Source: Meiothermus sp. (lineage in GTDB: Bacteria; Deinococcota; Deinococci; Deinococcales; Thermaceae). Taken from it: a stretch of 54,707 bases of DNA. Position numbers and translations under genes: made by a program. The stretch is from the NCBI RefSeq assembly GCF_025060375.1, contig NZ_JANXCG010000021.1, positions 1 to 54,707 on the forward strand, given 5' to 3'. The notes under the pieces are model-generated. The model did no database searches. It was not told the DNA's origin and saw only the letters and a program-made list of their open reading frames with translations. The stretch's first letter is position 1; each line of letters opens with the position of its first letter. Of this stretch, positions 7,181-14,582 are shown one piece after another.

Positions 7181-8236
7181 ATGAGGACCACCCCTCTTTA
7201 CCAGGCCCATCTGGCCCTGGGGGCCCGGATGGTGCCCTTTGCCGGATACGAGATGCCCCTGCAATACGCCTCCATCACCGCTGAGCACAGGGCGGTGCGG
7301 GAGGGGGCGGGTATGTTTGACGTGAGCCACATGGGCGAGTTCTGGGTGCGGGGGCCGGGGGCCCTCCCTTTTTTGCAGTACGTGACCCTCAACGACGTCG
7401 CCAAGCTCAGGGTGGGGCGGGCCCAGTACTCTATGCTGCCCAGTGCGCAAGGGGGTGTGGTGGACGATGTTTACCTCTACCGCACGGCTGAGGGCGAGTA
7501 CCTGATGGTGGTGAACGCGGCCAACATTGGTAAAGACTGGGCTCACCTGGTTGCACTGAGCCAGGGCTTTGATGTGGAGCTTGAGAACGCCTCCGATTTC
7601 TTCGCCCTGATCGCTGTGCAGGGGCCCCAGGCGGTGGGTGCGTTGCAGGGCCTCACCGATACCGACCTCCTCTCGCCCAGGAAGAACGATACCTTCATGG
7701 GCAAGCTGGCTGGGAAGTGGGTGCGTTTCGCCCGCACCGGCTACACTGGCGAGGATGGCTACGAGGTGTTTGTTGCTCCCGACGAGGCTGAGGCGGTCTG
7801 GGAGGCTCTGCGGTCCGTTGGTGTGACCCCCTGTGGCCTTGGCGCACGGGATACCCTGCGGCTCGAGGCGGGCTTCCCCCTCTACGGCCACGAGCTTACC
7901 GAGGAGACCAGCCCCCTTTGCACCCCTTTTGCCTGGGTGGTAAAGGCCCAGAAGGACTTCTACGGGAAGGAGGCCCTTTTGGGTCAGGACTGCGGCCAGC
8001 GGTTGGTGGGGCTCGCCTTGGAAGAGGGGGTCCCCCGGGAGGGTTACCGGGTATTGCACGGGGGCGAAGAGGTGGGCCGCCTCACCTCGGGGACCTACTC
8101 CCCTCTCCTCAAAAAGGGCATTGCGATGGCCTATGTGCGGGCTGAGCTGGCCGGGCCAGGCACCCGGCTGGAGGTGGAGGTGCGGGGGCGGGCCTTGCCC
8201 GCGGTGGTGGTGGAGCTACCCTTCCTCAGGCGATAA
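7181..8236 (+). CDS. gcvT: Glycine cleavage system T protein (aminomethyltransferase)
   Basis: 351-residue GcvT, which transfers the methylene group from the aminomethyl-lipoyl arm of GcvH to tetrahydrofolate, releasing ammonia. Family marks are FAGYEMPLQY near residue 21, the MFDVSHMGEF motif at about 46, RTGYTGEDGYE near 187 with the catalytic Asp region, and LGARDTLRLEAGFPLYGHEL near 222. Length matches the family. The ATG at 7181 has GGAGGGGG directly before it and a TAAGCT -10 candidate at 7166. gcvH follows after 58 bases. The decarboxylase gcvP is not in the window. Confidence 0.96.
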   Translation: MRTTPLYQAHLALGARMVPFAGYEMPLQYASITAEHRAVREGAGMFDVSHMGEFWVRGPGALPFLQYVTLNDVAKLRVGRAQYSMLPSAQGGVVDDVYLYRTAEGEYLMVVNAANIGKDWAHLVALSQGFDVELENASDFFALIAVQGPQAVGALQGLTDTDLLSPRKNDTFMGKLAGKWVRFARTGYTGEDGYEVFVAPDEAEAVWEALRSVGVTPCGLGARDTLRLEAGFPLYGHELTEETSPLCTPFAWVVKAQKDFYGKEALLGQDCGQRLVGLALEEGVPREGYRVLHGGEEVGRLTSGTYSPLLKKGIAMAYVRAELAGPGTRLEVEVRGRALPAVVVELPFLRR

Positions 8237-8294
8237 GCGCCTGTGGGGGTGAACCTTGGAAGCCGGTAGACTAAACCTTGAGCGAGGAGCGAGC

Positions 8295-8675
8295 ATGGAC
8301 TACCCAAGCGAACTTAAGTACACCAAGACCCACGAGTGGGTGCGCCTAGAGGGGGATGTGGCCGTAGTGGGCATTACCGACTTTGCCCAGGACGCCCTGG
8401 GCGATGTGGTGTATGTGGAGCTACCCGCAGTGGGGAGGAAGGTTGCGGCTGGAGAGGCGGTGGCGGTGGTGGAATCGGTCAAAACCGCCTCGGACATCTA
8501 CGCCCCCTTGGAGGGGGAGATCCTCGAGGTAAACAGCGCGCTCTCTGACAAGCCCGAGCTGGTAAACCAGTCCCCTTACGGTGAGGGCTGGCTCTTCAAG
8601 ATGAGGTTCAACCCTTCCGGTCTTTCGGAGCTCCTATCGGCTCTAGAGTACCAGAAGGTGGCCCAGGCAGGCTAA
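8295..8675 (+). CDS. gcvH: Glycine cleavage system H protein
   Basis: 126-residue lipoyl carrier of the glycine cleavage system; it shuttles the aminomethyl group between the P, T and L proteins. The lipoylated lysine is in the motif [14 protein letters not shown] near residue 63. The start is the ATG at 8295, preceded by GAGGAG at 8284-8289 with a 5-base spacer; an upstream ATG at 8256 would add 13 residues outside the conserved domain. Co-transcription with gcvT is likely. It ends 5 bases before the stop codon of the converging moxR gene. Confidence 0.96.
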   Translation: MDYPSELKYTKTHEWVRLEGDVAVVGITDFAQDALGDVVYVELPAVGRKVAAGEAVAVVESVKTASDIYAPLEGEILEVNSALSDKPELVNQSPYGEGWLFKMRFNPSGLSELLSALEYQKVAQAG

Positions 8676-8680
8676 GCGGC

Positions 8681-9580
8681 CTACTTGGGCATGGTCCGTC
8701 TGAGCAGGTCCTGGATTACCTGCTCCACCCGCAGGCCCTCAAACTGGGCCTCCTCGGTGAGCAACAAGCGGTGGGAAAGGGCGGGAAGGGCTGAGCCGCG
8801 TAGGTCCTCCCAGTCCACGTGAGCCCGCCCATCCAGATAGGCCAGGGCTCGAGCCAGCCCCAGCCAGGCCTTGGCCCCGCGGGGGGAAAGGCCCATGCGG
8901 AGGTGTTTTTCCTCGCCGGAGAGCTGAGCGGTGTTGGCGATGGCCTCCAAGGCAGGCTGGCTCACCACCACCTGGGCCGCTTCAGCACGGGCTACCAGGA
9001 GGTCTAACCCCGGAACCGCCTGAGGGGTTTGGGGCTCTTCGGAGAGGATGCGCACCCAGGTGGCGCGCGGCGGTGCAGAGAAGGCAATTTTCGCCGTGAA
9101 GCGGTCAAGCTGGGCCTCGGGAAGGGGATAGGTACCCTCGAGCTCCAGTGGGTTTTGCGTGGCGAGGACAAGGAAGGGTTCAGGCAGGGGATGGCGCACC
9201 CCGCCTACCGTGACCCCGCGCTCCTGCATCGCCTCCAGGAGGGCCGACTGGGTTTTAGGGGTGGCCCGATTGACCTCGTCAGCCAGCACCACCTGGGCGA
9301 AGATGGGCCCTGGGCGGAACACAAACTGCCCATCCTCCAGGATTTCGGTGCCGGTTACGTCGGCCGGCAGGAGGTCGGGGGTGAACTGGATGCGCCGGTA
9401 GGAGAGGCCGCTGGCCTCAGCAAAGGCCTTGGCCAGGAGGGTTTTACCCAGTCCAGGTAGCCCCTCCAGGAGGGCGTGCCCCCCAGCCACCGCAGTGGCC
9501 AGTAGCTCGCGGATGACCCGCTCCTGGCCGAAAAGGACGCTTCTTAGGGTTTCTTCCAGGGCTTTTAGGGCGGCTCGCAC
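8681..9580 (-). CDS. moxR: MoxR-family AAA+ ATPase
   Basis: 299-residue AAA+ ATPase of the MoxR group, chaperone-like motors that usually help assemble metal enzymes or envelope complexes with a VWA-domain partner. Walker A is GLPGLGKTLLAKA, Walker B VVLADEVNRA, sensor 1 lies in VLATQNPLE. I start at the GTG at 9580, which is 7 bases from a TATACT -10 box at 9593-9588; the longer frame from 9682 would run into the divergent tsaD coding region. Its usual neighbours (DUF58, VWA genes) are absent, so the partner is unknown. Confidence 0.9.
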   Translation of the reverse strand: MRAALKALEETLRSVLFGQERVIRELLATAVAGGHALLEGLPGLGKTLLAKAFAEASGLSYRRIQFTPDLLPADVTGTEILEDGQFVFRPGPIFAQVVLADEVNRATPKTQSALLEAMQERGVTVGGVRHPLPEPFLVLATQNPLELEGTYPLPEAQLDRFTAKIAFSAPPRATWVRILSEEPQTPQAVPGLDLLVARAEAAQVVVSQPALEAIANTAQLSGEEKHLRMGLSPRGAKAWLGLARALAYLDGRAHVDWEDLRGSALPALSHRLLLTEEAQFEGLRVEQVIQDLLRRTMPK

Positions 9581-9587
9581 AGGCTTG

Positions 9588-9593
9588 AGTATA
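9588..9593 (-). promoter_or_regulatory. -10 box of moxR
   Basis: TATACT on the minus strand (9593-9588), five of six matches to TATAAT, 7 bases before the GTG at 9580, so a leaderless start is likely. No clear -35 box is seen 17 bases upstream. Confidence 0.5.
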
Positions 9594-9610
9594 AGGTGCG
9601 GCCCCTTAGG

Positions 9611-9639
9611 TTGACCCACCGCCTCAGGGGGGGGAGAAT
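9611..9639 (+). promoter_or_regulatory. Promoter of tsaD
   Basis: TTGACC (9611-9616), 17 bases, then GAGAAT (9634-9639). The -10 box ends 5 bases before the GTG at 9645. The run GGGGAG at 9631-9636 could also serve as a ribosome binding site, so leaderless and leadered starts cannot be separated. Confidence 0.5.
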
Positions 9640-9644
9640 TGAGG

Positions 9645-10622
9645 GTGTGGATTTTGGGGATTGACACCTCCTGCGACGACACCGGGGTGGGCCTGGTGCA
9701 GGACGGGCGGGTGGTGGTGAACCGGGTGGCCTCGCAGACCCTGTTGCACGGGCGCTACGGGGGGGTAGTGCCCGAGCTGGCCTCGCGAGAGCACGTACAG
9801 GTGATTGATGGGTTGGTGGAGGAGGTTCTCCGGGAGGCTGGGTTGGGGTTGGAGGCGCTGGACCTGGTGGCCGCTACCCGGGGGCCAGGCCTCATCGGTG
9901 CCTTGCTGGTGGGCTTCACCTATGCTAAAGGTCTTGCTTTTGCCCTACACAAGCCTTTTATTGCGGTGCATCACCTCGAGGGCCACATCTACGCAGCCCT
10001 AGCCGAGCACCCCGAGGTTCGGCCACCCTTCTTGGCCCTTGTGGCCTCGGGGGGGCACACCCACCTCTTCGAGGTGCCGGCCTGGGGTGCTTACCGCCTT
10101 TTGGGCGCAACCCTGGACGACGCAGCAGGGGAGGCCTTTGATAAAGCGGCCCGGCTTTTGGGCCTGGGGTACCCCGGTGGGCCGGAGATTGAGCGGCTGG
10201 CGGTCCAGGGCGACCCCGGGCGGGTGCCCCTGAGCGTGCCCTTGAGCGATCAGGAGGGGTTTTCCTTCAGCTTTTCGGGCCTCAAAACCGCGGTGGCCCG
10301 GGCCTTGGAAAAGGGCTATGCCCCCGCCGACATTGCCGCCCGCTTTCAGGAGGTGGTCGTGGAGCACATCGCCCAGGTGGTGGGACGCGCGGCCCGGAAA
10401 ACCGGCCACACCACCCTCTTGGTCACGGGAGGGGTGGCCCAGAATCGAGCCCTTAGGGCCCGCCTAGAAGGTATGGGGCTCCGGCTTTGCTTTCCCCCTC
10501 GAGGCTTGGCCACCGACAACGGGGCCATGATAGCCCTAGCCGCCTGGCATACCCTGGACCGCCGCTCAGAAGGCGACCTCTACCTCCCCGCCGCGCCCTA
10601 CCTGCCCTTGGCTACCTCCTGA
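9645..10622 (+). CDS. tsaD: tRNA N6-threonylcarbamoyladenosine synthase subunit TsaD
   Basis: 325-residue TsaD (Kae1/YgjD), the catalytic subunit moving threonylcarbamoyl onto A37 of ANN-reading tRNAs to form t6A. It begins WILGIDTSCDDTGVG; the metal-binding histidines are in the PELASREHV and VHHLEGH segments (near residues 45 and 108), and ASGGHTHL and VTGGVAQNRALR complete the ASKHA ATP fold. Start at GTG 9645 fits family N-termini; a TTG at 9639 would add two residues. TsaB, TsaC and TsaE are not in the window. It overlaps the last 11 bases of the converging exported-protein gene. Confidence 0.96.
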   Translation: MWILGIDTSCDDTGVGLVQDGRVVVNRVASQTLLHGRYGGVVPELASREHVQVIDGLVEEVLREAGLGLEALDLVAATRGPGLIGALLVGFTYAKGLAFALHKPFIAVHHLEGHIYAALAEHPEVRPPFLALVASGGHTHLFEVPAWGAYRLLGATLDDAAGEAFDKAARLLGLGYPGGPEIERLAVQGDPGRVPLSVPLSDQEGFSFSFSGLKTAVARALEKGYAPADIAARFQEVVVEHIAQVVGRAARKTGHTTLLVTGGVAQNRALRARLEGMGLRLCFPPRGLATDNGAMIALAAWHTLDRRSEGDLYLPAAPYLPLATS

Positions 10623-11295
10623 GCGCCACCAGCTCGGTCACGCTTTCGCCCTCGCGGGTCTTCTGGATGCTCTTCACCAGCCCCACGTTCTCGGCGTACC
10701 AGCTTGTCCCCTGGCTGTCGAAGTTGAAGGGGAGGCTCAAAGGCCCTGTGCTGGCCCGCAGTCGGGTGCTGAACTGCGTTTGTAAGCGGTAGGCTAGAAA
10801 GCGCCCCGCAGGGGTGACCACGGTCTCCTGGGCGACCACCTTGTAGGTGGTTTCGAGGGTGCCGCTGAGGCTAAAGCGAAGAGGGCCTTGCTGGCCGCTG
10901 CCTCGTACCTCCAGGGTCAGCTTCCAGCTGTTGCCCACCGCCCAGGCGTCGTAGTCGGGGATAGCCACCCCAGTTACCCTGACGACCTCGAGGTTGTAGC
11001 TTACGGGCTGCCCTCCCATCTCGGCCCGGCCGGCGCCCTGGCTGCCGAAGTCCACAGGGTAGATGCCCTGCTCCGTGCAGCGGTAGCGCGACTCCTCCTG
11101 CCCGCCAGGGCCTTCGCGAACCTGGGTATAGCCGTTGGGGGTGATCTGGGTTTTGCGGATGGTGTAGGTGTAGCTTCGCTCTCCGATCACCTGGTACTGC
11201 CATACCCAGCCGGGCCGGGTGGGGGAGAAGGGTTGGTCGCAGAGCTGGGCCGCTGCTGGGGAGGCCAGCAAAAGGGCCAATGCGGCTGTGCGCAT
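10612..11295 (-). CDS. Exported protein of unknown function, last gene of the zinc-efflux operon
   Basis: 227 residues with a clear Sec signal peptide ending in SPAAAQ. Two cysteines (LCDQ right after the signal and RYRCTEQG near residue 72) could form a disulfide. The mature protein looks all-beta, with alternating short strands. I do not recognise the family. The ATG lies only 4 bases after the stop codon of the P-type ATPase gene on the same strand, so it is almost certainly co-transcribed and may share its metal control. It could bind metal or sense envelope stress; this is only context. Confidence 0.78.
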   Translation of the reverse strand: MRTAALALLLASPAAAQLCDQPFSPTRPGWVWQYQVIGERSYTYTIRKTQITPNGYTQVREGPGGQEESRYRCTEQGIYPVDFGSQGAGRAEMGGQPVSYNLEVVRVTGVAIPDYDAWAVGNSWKLTLEVRGSGQQGPLRFSLSGTLETTYKVVAQETVVTPAGRFLAYRLQTQFSTRLRASTGPLSLPFNFDSQGTSWYAENVGLVKSIQKTREGESVTELVALRR

Positions 11296-11299
11296 GGGC

Positions 11300-13594
11300 T
11301 TATTCTAGCCGTTTGGTAAACCCCAGCAGACGCAGGGCGTTGGCGGTGATCAGCACGGTGGCGCCTGTGTCGGCCAGAACAGCCATCCAAAGACCCGTAG
11401 CACCGGTCAGGGTGGTGATTAGGAAGGCGGCCTTCAGGCCCAGGGCCAGCGCGATGTTGGTGCGGATAACCCCTAGGGTGGCCCGCGAGAGCTGTATCAG
11501 ATCCGCCACCCCCGTGAGCCGGTTGGCAAGCAGCGCTGCGTCAGCGGTCTCTAGAGCCGCTTCAGTCCCATCGCCCATGGCTATGCCCACGTCGGCCTGG
11601 GCCAGCGCGGGAGCGTCGTTGATGCCATCACCCACCATTGCTACCTTGCCCTCTCTCCTCAAGGCTGCAATGCGGTGGAGCTTATCCTGGGGCAGCAGCC
11701 CAGCCCAGGCTTTCAGGCCCAGCTCGCTGGCAATGGCATGGGCGGTTCGGGGATTGTCCCCAGTCAGCATTACGCTGTGCACCCCCAGAGCTTTCAGCCG
11801 CTCCAGGGTTTCCTTGGCCTCTGCCCTCGGCTCGTCCCGCAGGGCCAGTAGGCCGATTGGGGTAGTGCCGCGGAGGACCACCACCACGGTCTTGCCCTGG
11901 GCCTCGAGCCGCGCGATCTGGTCCAGGAGGTCCGGTGGGAGCGGGGCCAGCTCAGCCGCGTGCTGGGGTGAACCCACTGTGTGGGGCTCGCCCTCTACCA
12001 GCGCGGTGGCCGCCTGGCCTGGAAGAGTTCTGTGCTCGCTGCTGGGAAAAACCCTTACCCCGGCCTCGGCGGCCCGACGGAGGATGGCCCGGCCCAGGGG
12101 GTGGTTTGAGCCGGTTTCTACTGCAGCGGCCCGCCCCAGCAGCTCATCCTCAGGCAGAGCCAGGGGAATCACATCGGTTACCTGAGGTCTTCCTTCGGTC
12201 AGGGTGCCGGTTTTATCAAAGGCCACGATGCGTAGCTGCCCGAGGGTTTCAAGGGTTGCGCCACCCTTCACCAGCAAGCCCCGTCGGGCTCCGGCGGCTA
12301 GGCCTGCTGATACGGCTGTGGGTACAGAGAGGACGAGCGCACAGGGGCAGCCGATGAGCAGGAGGGCCAACCCCTTGTAAAGCCACTCCTGTCCGTCGCC
12401 CCCGAGGAGCGGGGGAACCAGCATCGTCAGAAGGGCTCCCAACATCACCCAGGGGGTGTAGTAGCGGCTGAAGCGGTCTATGAAGCGCTCGGTGGGAGCC
12501 TTGTTGGCCTGAGCCTCCTCCACGAGGCAAAGGACGCGGGCCAAAGTGGTGTCCTGCCCGGCCCTTTCCACCCGAATCGTGAGGGCACCTTCGGTGTTGA
12601 TGCTGCCGGCGTACACAGCGGCACCAGGGCCCTTGCTTACCGGCGCTGACTCCCCGGTGATGGGCGACTCGTCTAGGGCGGAGTGCCCCTCCTCCACCAC
12701 GCCATCGGCGGGTACCCGGCCTCCGGGCAGGACCAGCACCCGATTTCCCTTCTGAAGGTACTCGACAGGTACCTCGCGAGGTCCTGTGCCCTCTAGGAGC
12801 AGCGCGGTTTTGGGGGCTAGAGCGACCAGGGCGTGGATGCTCGAGCGGGCCCGCTCGGTTGCCCAGCTTTCCAGAAGCTCGCCTACCCCAAACAGGAACA
12901 CCACCACCGCCGCTTCTGCAGCCTCGCCGATGAGGACAGCCCCCAGAGCGGCGGCGGTTACCAGGGTGTGTATGCTGAAGGGGTGGCCTGCCTGAACCCC
13001 CCGTAGGGCCTTGAGGGCAAGGGGCCAGCCCCCGGCCAGGACGGCGGCAGTGTAGGCCCACCCGGAAAGTTCTGGTTTGGCCATTGAGAGGCCCCAGGCC
13101 AGGGCCAGCATACCCCCCGTGAGCGCCACTGAGCGGCTCATAGAGCGTCCTTCAGACTTTGATGGGGTGGTGCTTTGGGGCGGGGAAGCCGGTCTGATGG
13201 CGTAGCCCAGCTGCCCCACTGAGTGCTGGAACTCCTGCAGTGCGGGCTGGCGGGGGTCGTAGGCCAGCTCAATTCTTCTGGTCAGGGGATTGAGCTCAAG
13301 TAGCCGCACCCCCGGAATGCGGCCCGCTACACCCTCTACCGTCCGGGCGCAGCTGGCGCAGTCCATGCCCTCCACCCAGAAGGTCTGGTGGGTGTGGACG
13401 GCCTGAACCTGCCGGATGGCCTCGGGGAACCTGGGGCTGGGGTTCTGGGTGGCTTCGAGGTGGACTATGCCCCCTTCAAAGGAGACTTCCCGCACCCCGG
13501 GGAGCGCTAGGAGGGCTGAGCGAAGGAGGCTTTGGCACTCAGGGCAGTCTGCCGCGCTGGGTAGGGTTTTTCGTATGGGAAAGGAAAAGCGCAT
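11300..13594 (-). CDS. zntA: Zn/Cd/Pb-type P1B ATPase
   Basis: 764-residue heavy-metal exporting P-type ATPase in the inner membrane. Two N-terminal metal-binding regions: CPEC (Cys17 and Cys20) and a classic HMA motif GMDCASC (Cys79, Cys82). The membrane metal site is Cys416-Pro-Cys418; the phosphorylated Asp460 is in DKTGTLTEG; the hinge MVGDGINDAPALAQADVG follows near 640. The CPC motif with the last-helix pattern and the SmtB-type regulator upstream favour Zn/Cd rather than Cu. The ATG at 13594 has AAGGA 7 bases before it; an upstream ATG at 13651 would lie in the promoter/operator. Operon: regulator, ATPase, exported protein. Confidence 0.92.
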   Translation of the reverse strand: MRFSFPIRKTLPSAADCPECQSLLRSALLALPGVREVSFEGGIVHLEATQNPSPRFPEAIRQVQAVHTHQTFWVEGMDCASCARTVEGVAGRIPGVRLLELNPLTRRIELAYDPRQPALQEFQHSVGQLGYAIRPASPPQSTTPSKSEGRSMSRSVALTGGMLALAWGLSMAKPELSGWAYTAAVLAGGWPLALKALRGVQAGHPFSIHTLVTAAALGAVLIGEAAEAAVVVFLFGVGELLESWATERARSSIHALVALAPKTALLLEGTGPREVPVEYLQKGNRVLVLPGGRVPADGVVEEGHSALDESPITGESAPVSKGPGAAVYAGSINTEGALTIRVERAGQDTTLARVLCLVEEAQANKAPTERFIDRFSRYYTPWVMLGALLTMLVPPLLGGDGQEWLYKGLALLLIGCPCALVLSVPTAVSAGLAAGARRGLLVKGGATLETLGQLRIVAFDKTGTLTEGRPQVTDVIPLALPEDELLGRAAAVETGSNHPLGRAILRRAAEAGVRVFPSSEHRTLPGQAATALVEGEPHTVGSPQHAAELAPLPPDLLDQIARLEAQGKTVVVVLRGTTPIGLLALRDEPRAEAKETLERLKALGVHSVMLTGDNPRTAHAIASELGLKAWAGLLPQDKLHRIAALRREGKVAMVGDGINDAPALAQADVGIAMGDGTEAALETADAALLANRLTGVADLIQLSRATLGVIRTNIALALGLKAAFLITTLTGATGLWMAVLADTGATVLITANALRLLGFTKRLE

Positions 13595-13641
13595 ACGTGT
13601 CCTTGGAAGCCGCTTCCGGAGCGGTCGCCTGGCTACTCCGG

Positions 13642-13670
13642 ATTGTAGCAATATATGAACGTATGTTCAA
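13642..13670 (-). promoter_or_regulatory. zntA promoter with SmtB/ArsR operator
   Basis: On the minus strand TTGAAC (13670-13665), 17 bases, then TACAAT (13647-13642), leaving a leader of about 40 bases. The inverted repeat TGAAC-GTAT-GTTCA (13656-13669) overlaps the -35 box and the spacer. SmtB/CzrA-type repressors bind repeats of this kind (TGAAC...GTTCA), so apo-regulator would block and metal would release. Confidence 0.78.
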
Positions 13671-13702
13671 GTGTTTGAGAGCGCTCTATCCTCTTGCGAG
13701 GG

Positions 13703-14032
13703 CTACTCGCTGGCGTGCTCGAGCGCGGCTTGAAGGATTGCCCGCACGTGGGCGTCGGCCAGGCGGTAGTGGACCGACCGACCTTCCCTGCGGCCGGCCA
13801 CCAGCCGGGTGTTCCGCAGCACCCGAAGCTGGTGGGAAACCGCCGACTCGCTCATCCCGACCACCTTGGAGATTTCCGATACGCACAGCTCCCCCAGTTG
13901 CAACGCTGAGAGGATGCGCATCCGGGTGGGATCGGCAATGGCTTTCAGCAGTTCGGAGGCCCTTTGAACCTGGGGAAGACGGGGAAGGGCCTTGCTGACC
14001 GCTTGGAGGTCTTTGGGTTTTGATACCGACAT
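13703..14032 (-). CDS. SmtB/CzrA-type ArsR-family metal sensor
   Basis: 109-residue winged-helix repressor of the ArsR/SmtB family. The recognition helix is in GMSESAVSHQLRVLRNTRLV. The alpha-3 metal box reads ELCVSEIS, lacking the second Cys of the ELCVCD box used by CadC and ArsR. By contrast the C-terminal alpha-5 signature DxHx10HxxE is complete (ADAH...EHASE, at the end of the protein), which predicts a zinc/cobalt/nickel sensor of the SmtB, CzrA, NmtR group. It precedes zntA with a 108-base gap holding the operator. The ATG at 14032 has a GATAGC box 3-4 bases upstream, so a leaderless start is possible. Confidence 0.9.
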   Translation of the reverse strand: MSVSKPKDLQAVSKALPRLPQVQRASELLKAIADPTRMRILSALQLGELCVSEISKVVGMSESAVSHQLRVLRNTRLVAGRREGRSVHYRLADAHVRAILQAALEHASE

Positions 14033-14112
14033 CTTGCTATCAGACTAACCGGCGGTTCTGCCTGGGGCAACCGAAGGGTTGGGGGTTGCGTCTCAAGAGT
14101 GAAAAGTTTTTC

Positions 14113-14141
14113 TTGACAATAGTTTGTTTTGGAAATATATT
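14113..14141 (+). promoter_or_regulatory. Strong leaderless promoter of the marR-MFS operon
   Basis: TTGACA (14113-14118), 17 bases, TATATT (14136-14141), then the ATG at 14151 nine bases later. One of the best promoter matches in the window. No Shine-Dalgarno sequence lies before the ATG. No clean palindrome overlaps it; the AT-rich spacer may still be the MarR site. Confidence 0.8.
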
Positions 14142-14150
14142 ACCCCCAGT

Positions 14151-14582
14151 ATGACCTGGGGCATCCTCACCCATTTGTGGAAGTTGACCCGGGAGCTGCG
14201 GGAGGAGGTGACACCTCACTTGGAACGCCTGGGTTTGGCACCCACCGACCCCTGGTTGTTGGCCGAGATTGAGCGACACCGATACCCTACCGAAGCCGTG
14301 CGGGCCATGCAGATACCGGCTCCCACCGTTAGCCAGATGCTCAGGCGGCTCGAGCAGGCTGGCTTGGTCACGCGCTCGCTTGACCCCACCGACTTGCGCC
14401 GCTACCGCTTTGAGCTTACCGAGCGGGGGCGCTTTCTTCTGGAGGAAAGCCGGAAACACATCCTCCAGGCCATGGAGCGCCGGCTCAACCGGCTGGCCCC
14501 CGGAGAGCGTCGCCGGTTTGCTGAGTGGCTGGAGGTTCTGGCCCAGCCTGAGGATGCCCAGGCCCCAAGGGAGCAACCATGA
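14151..14582 (+). CDS. MarR-like winged-helix regulator
   Basis: 143-residue winged-helix protein, MarR type. Helix-turn-helix around AMQIPAPTVSQMLRRLEQAG and wing LVTRSLDPTDLRRYRFELTE. It begins at ATG 14151 directly after the promoter; a longer frame from 14124 would start inside the -10 region. Its TGA overlaps the ATG of the exporter (ATGA, 14579-14582), so regulator and transporter form one translationally coupled operon and the regulator most likely represses it until the drug binds. Ligand unknown. Confidence 0.88.
   Translation: MTWGILTHLWKLTRELREEVTPHLERLGLAPTDPWLLAEIERHRYPTEAVRAMQIPAPTVSQMLRRLEQAGLVTRSLDPTDLRRYRFELTERGRFLLEESRKHILQAMERRLNRLAPGERRRFAEWLEVLAQPEDAQAPREQP

Noticed and set aside
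7133-8059. Upstream extension of the minus-strand exported-protein reading frame over 900 bases
   Set aside because: It is antisense to gcvT; the signal peptide starts at 7132 right after a -10 box, so the extension is not coding.
8256-8294. Upstream ATG of gcvH at 8256
   Set aside because: The extra 13 residues are outside the conserved domain, and GAGGAG is placed for the ATG at 8295.
9581-9682. Longer N-terminus for MoxR
   Set aside because: It would cover the tsaD promoter and the first codons of tsaD; a TATACT box sits correctly for the GTG at 9580.
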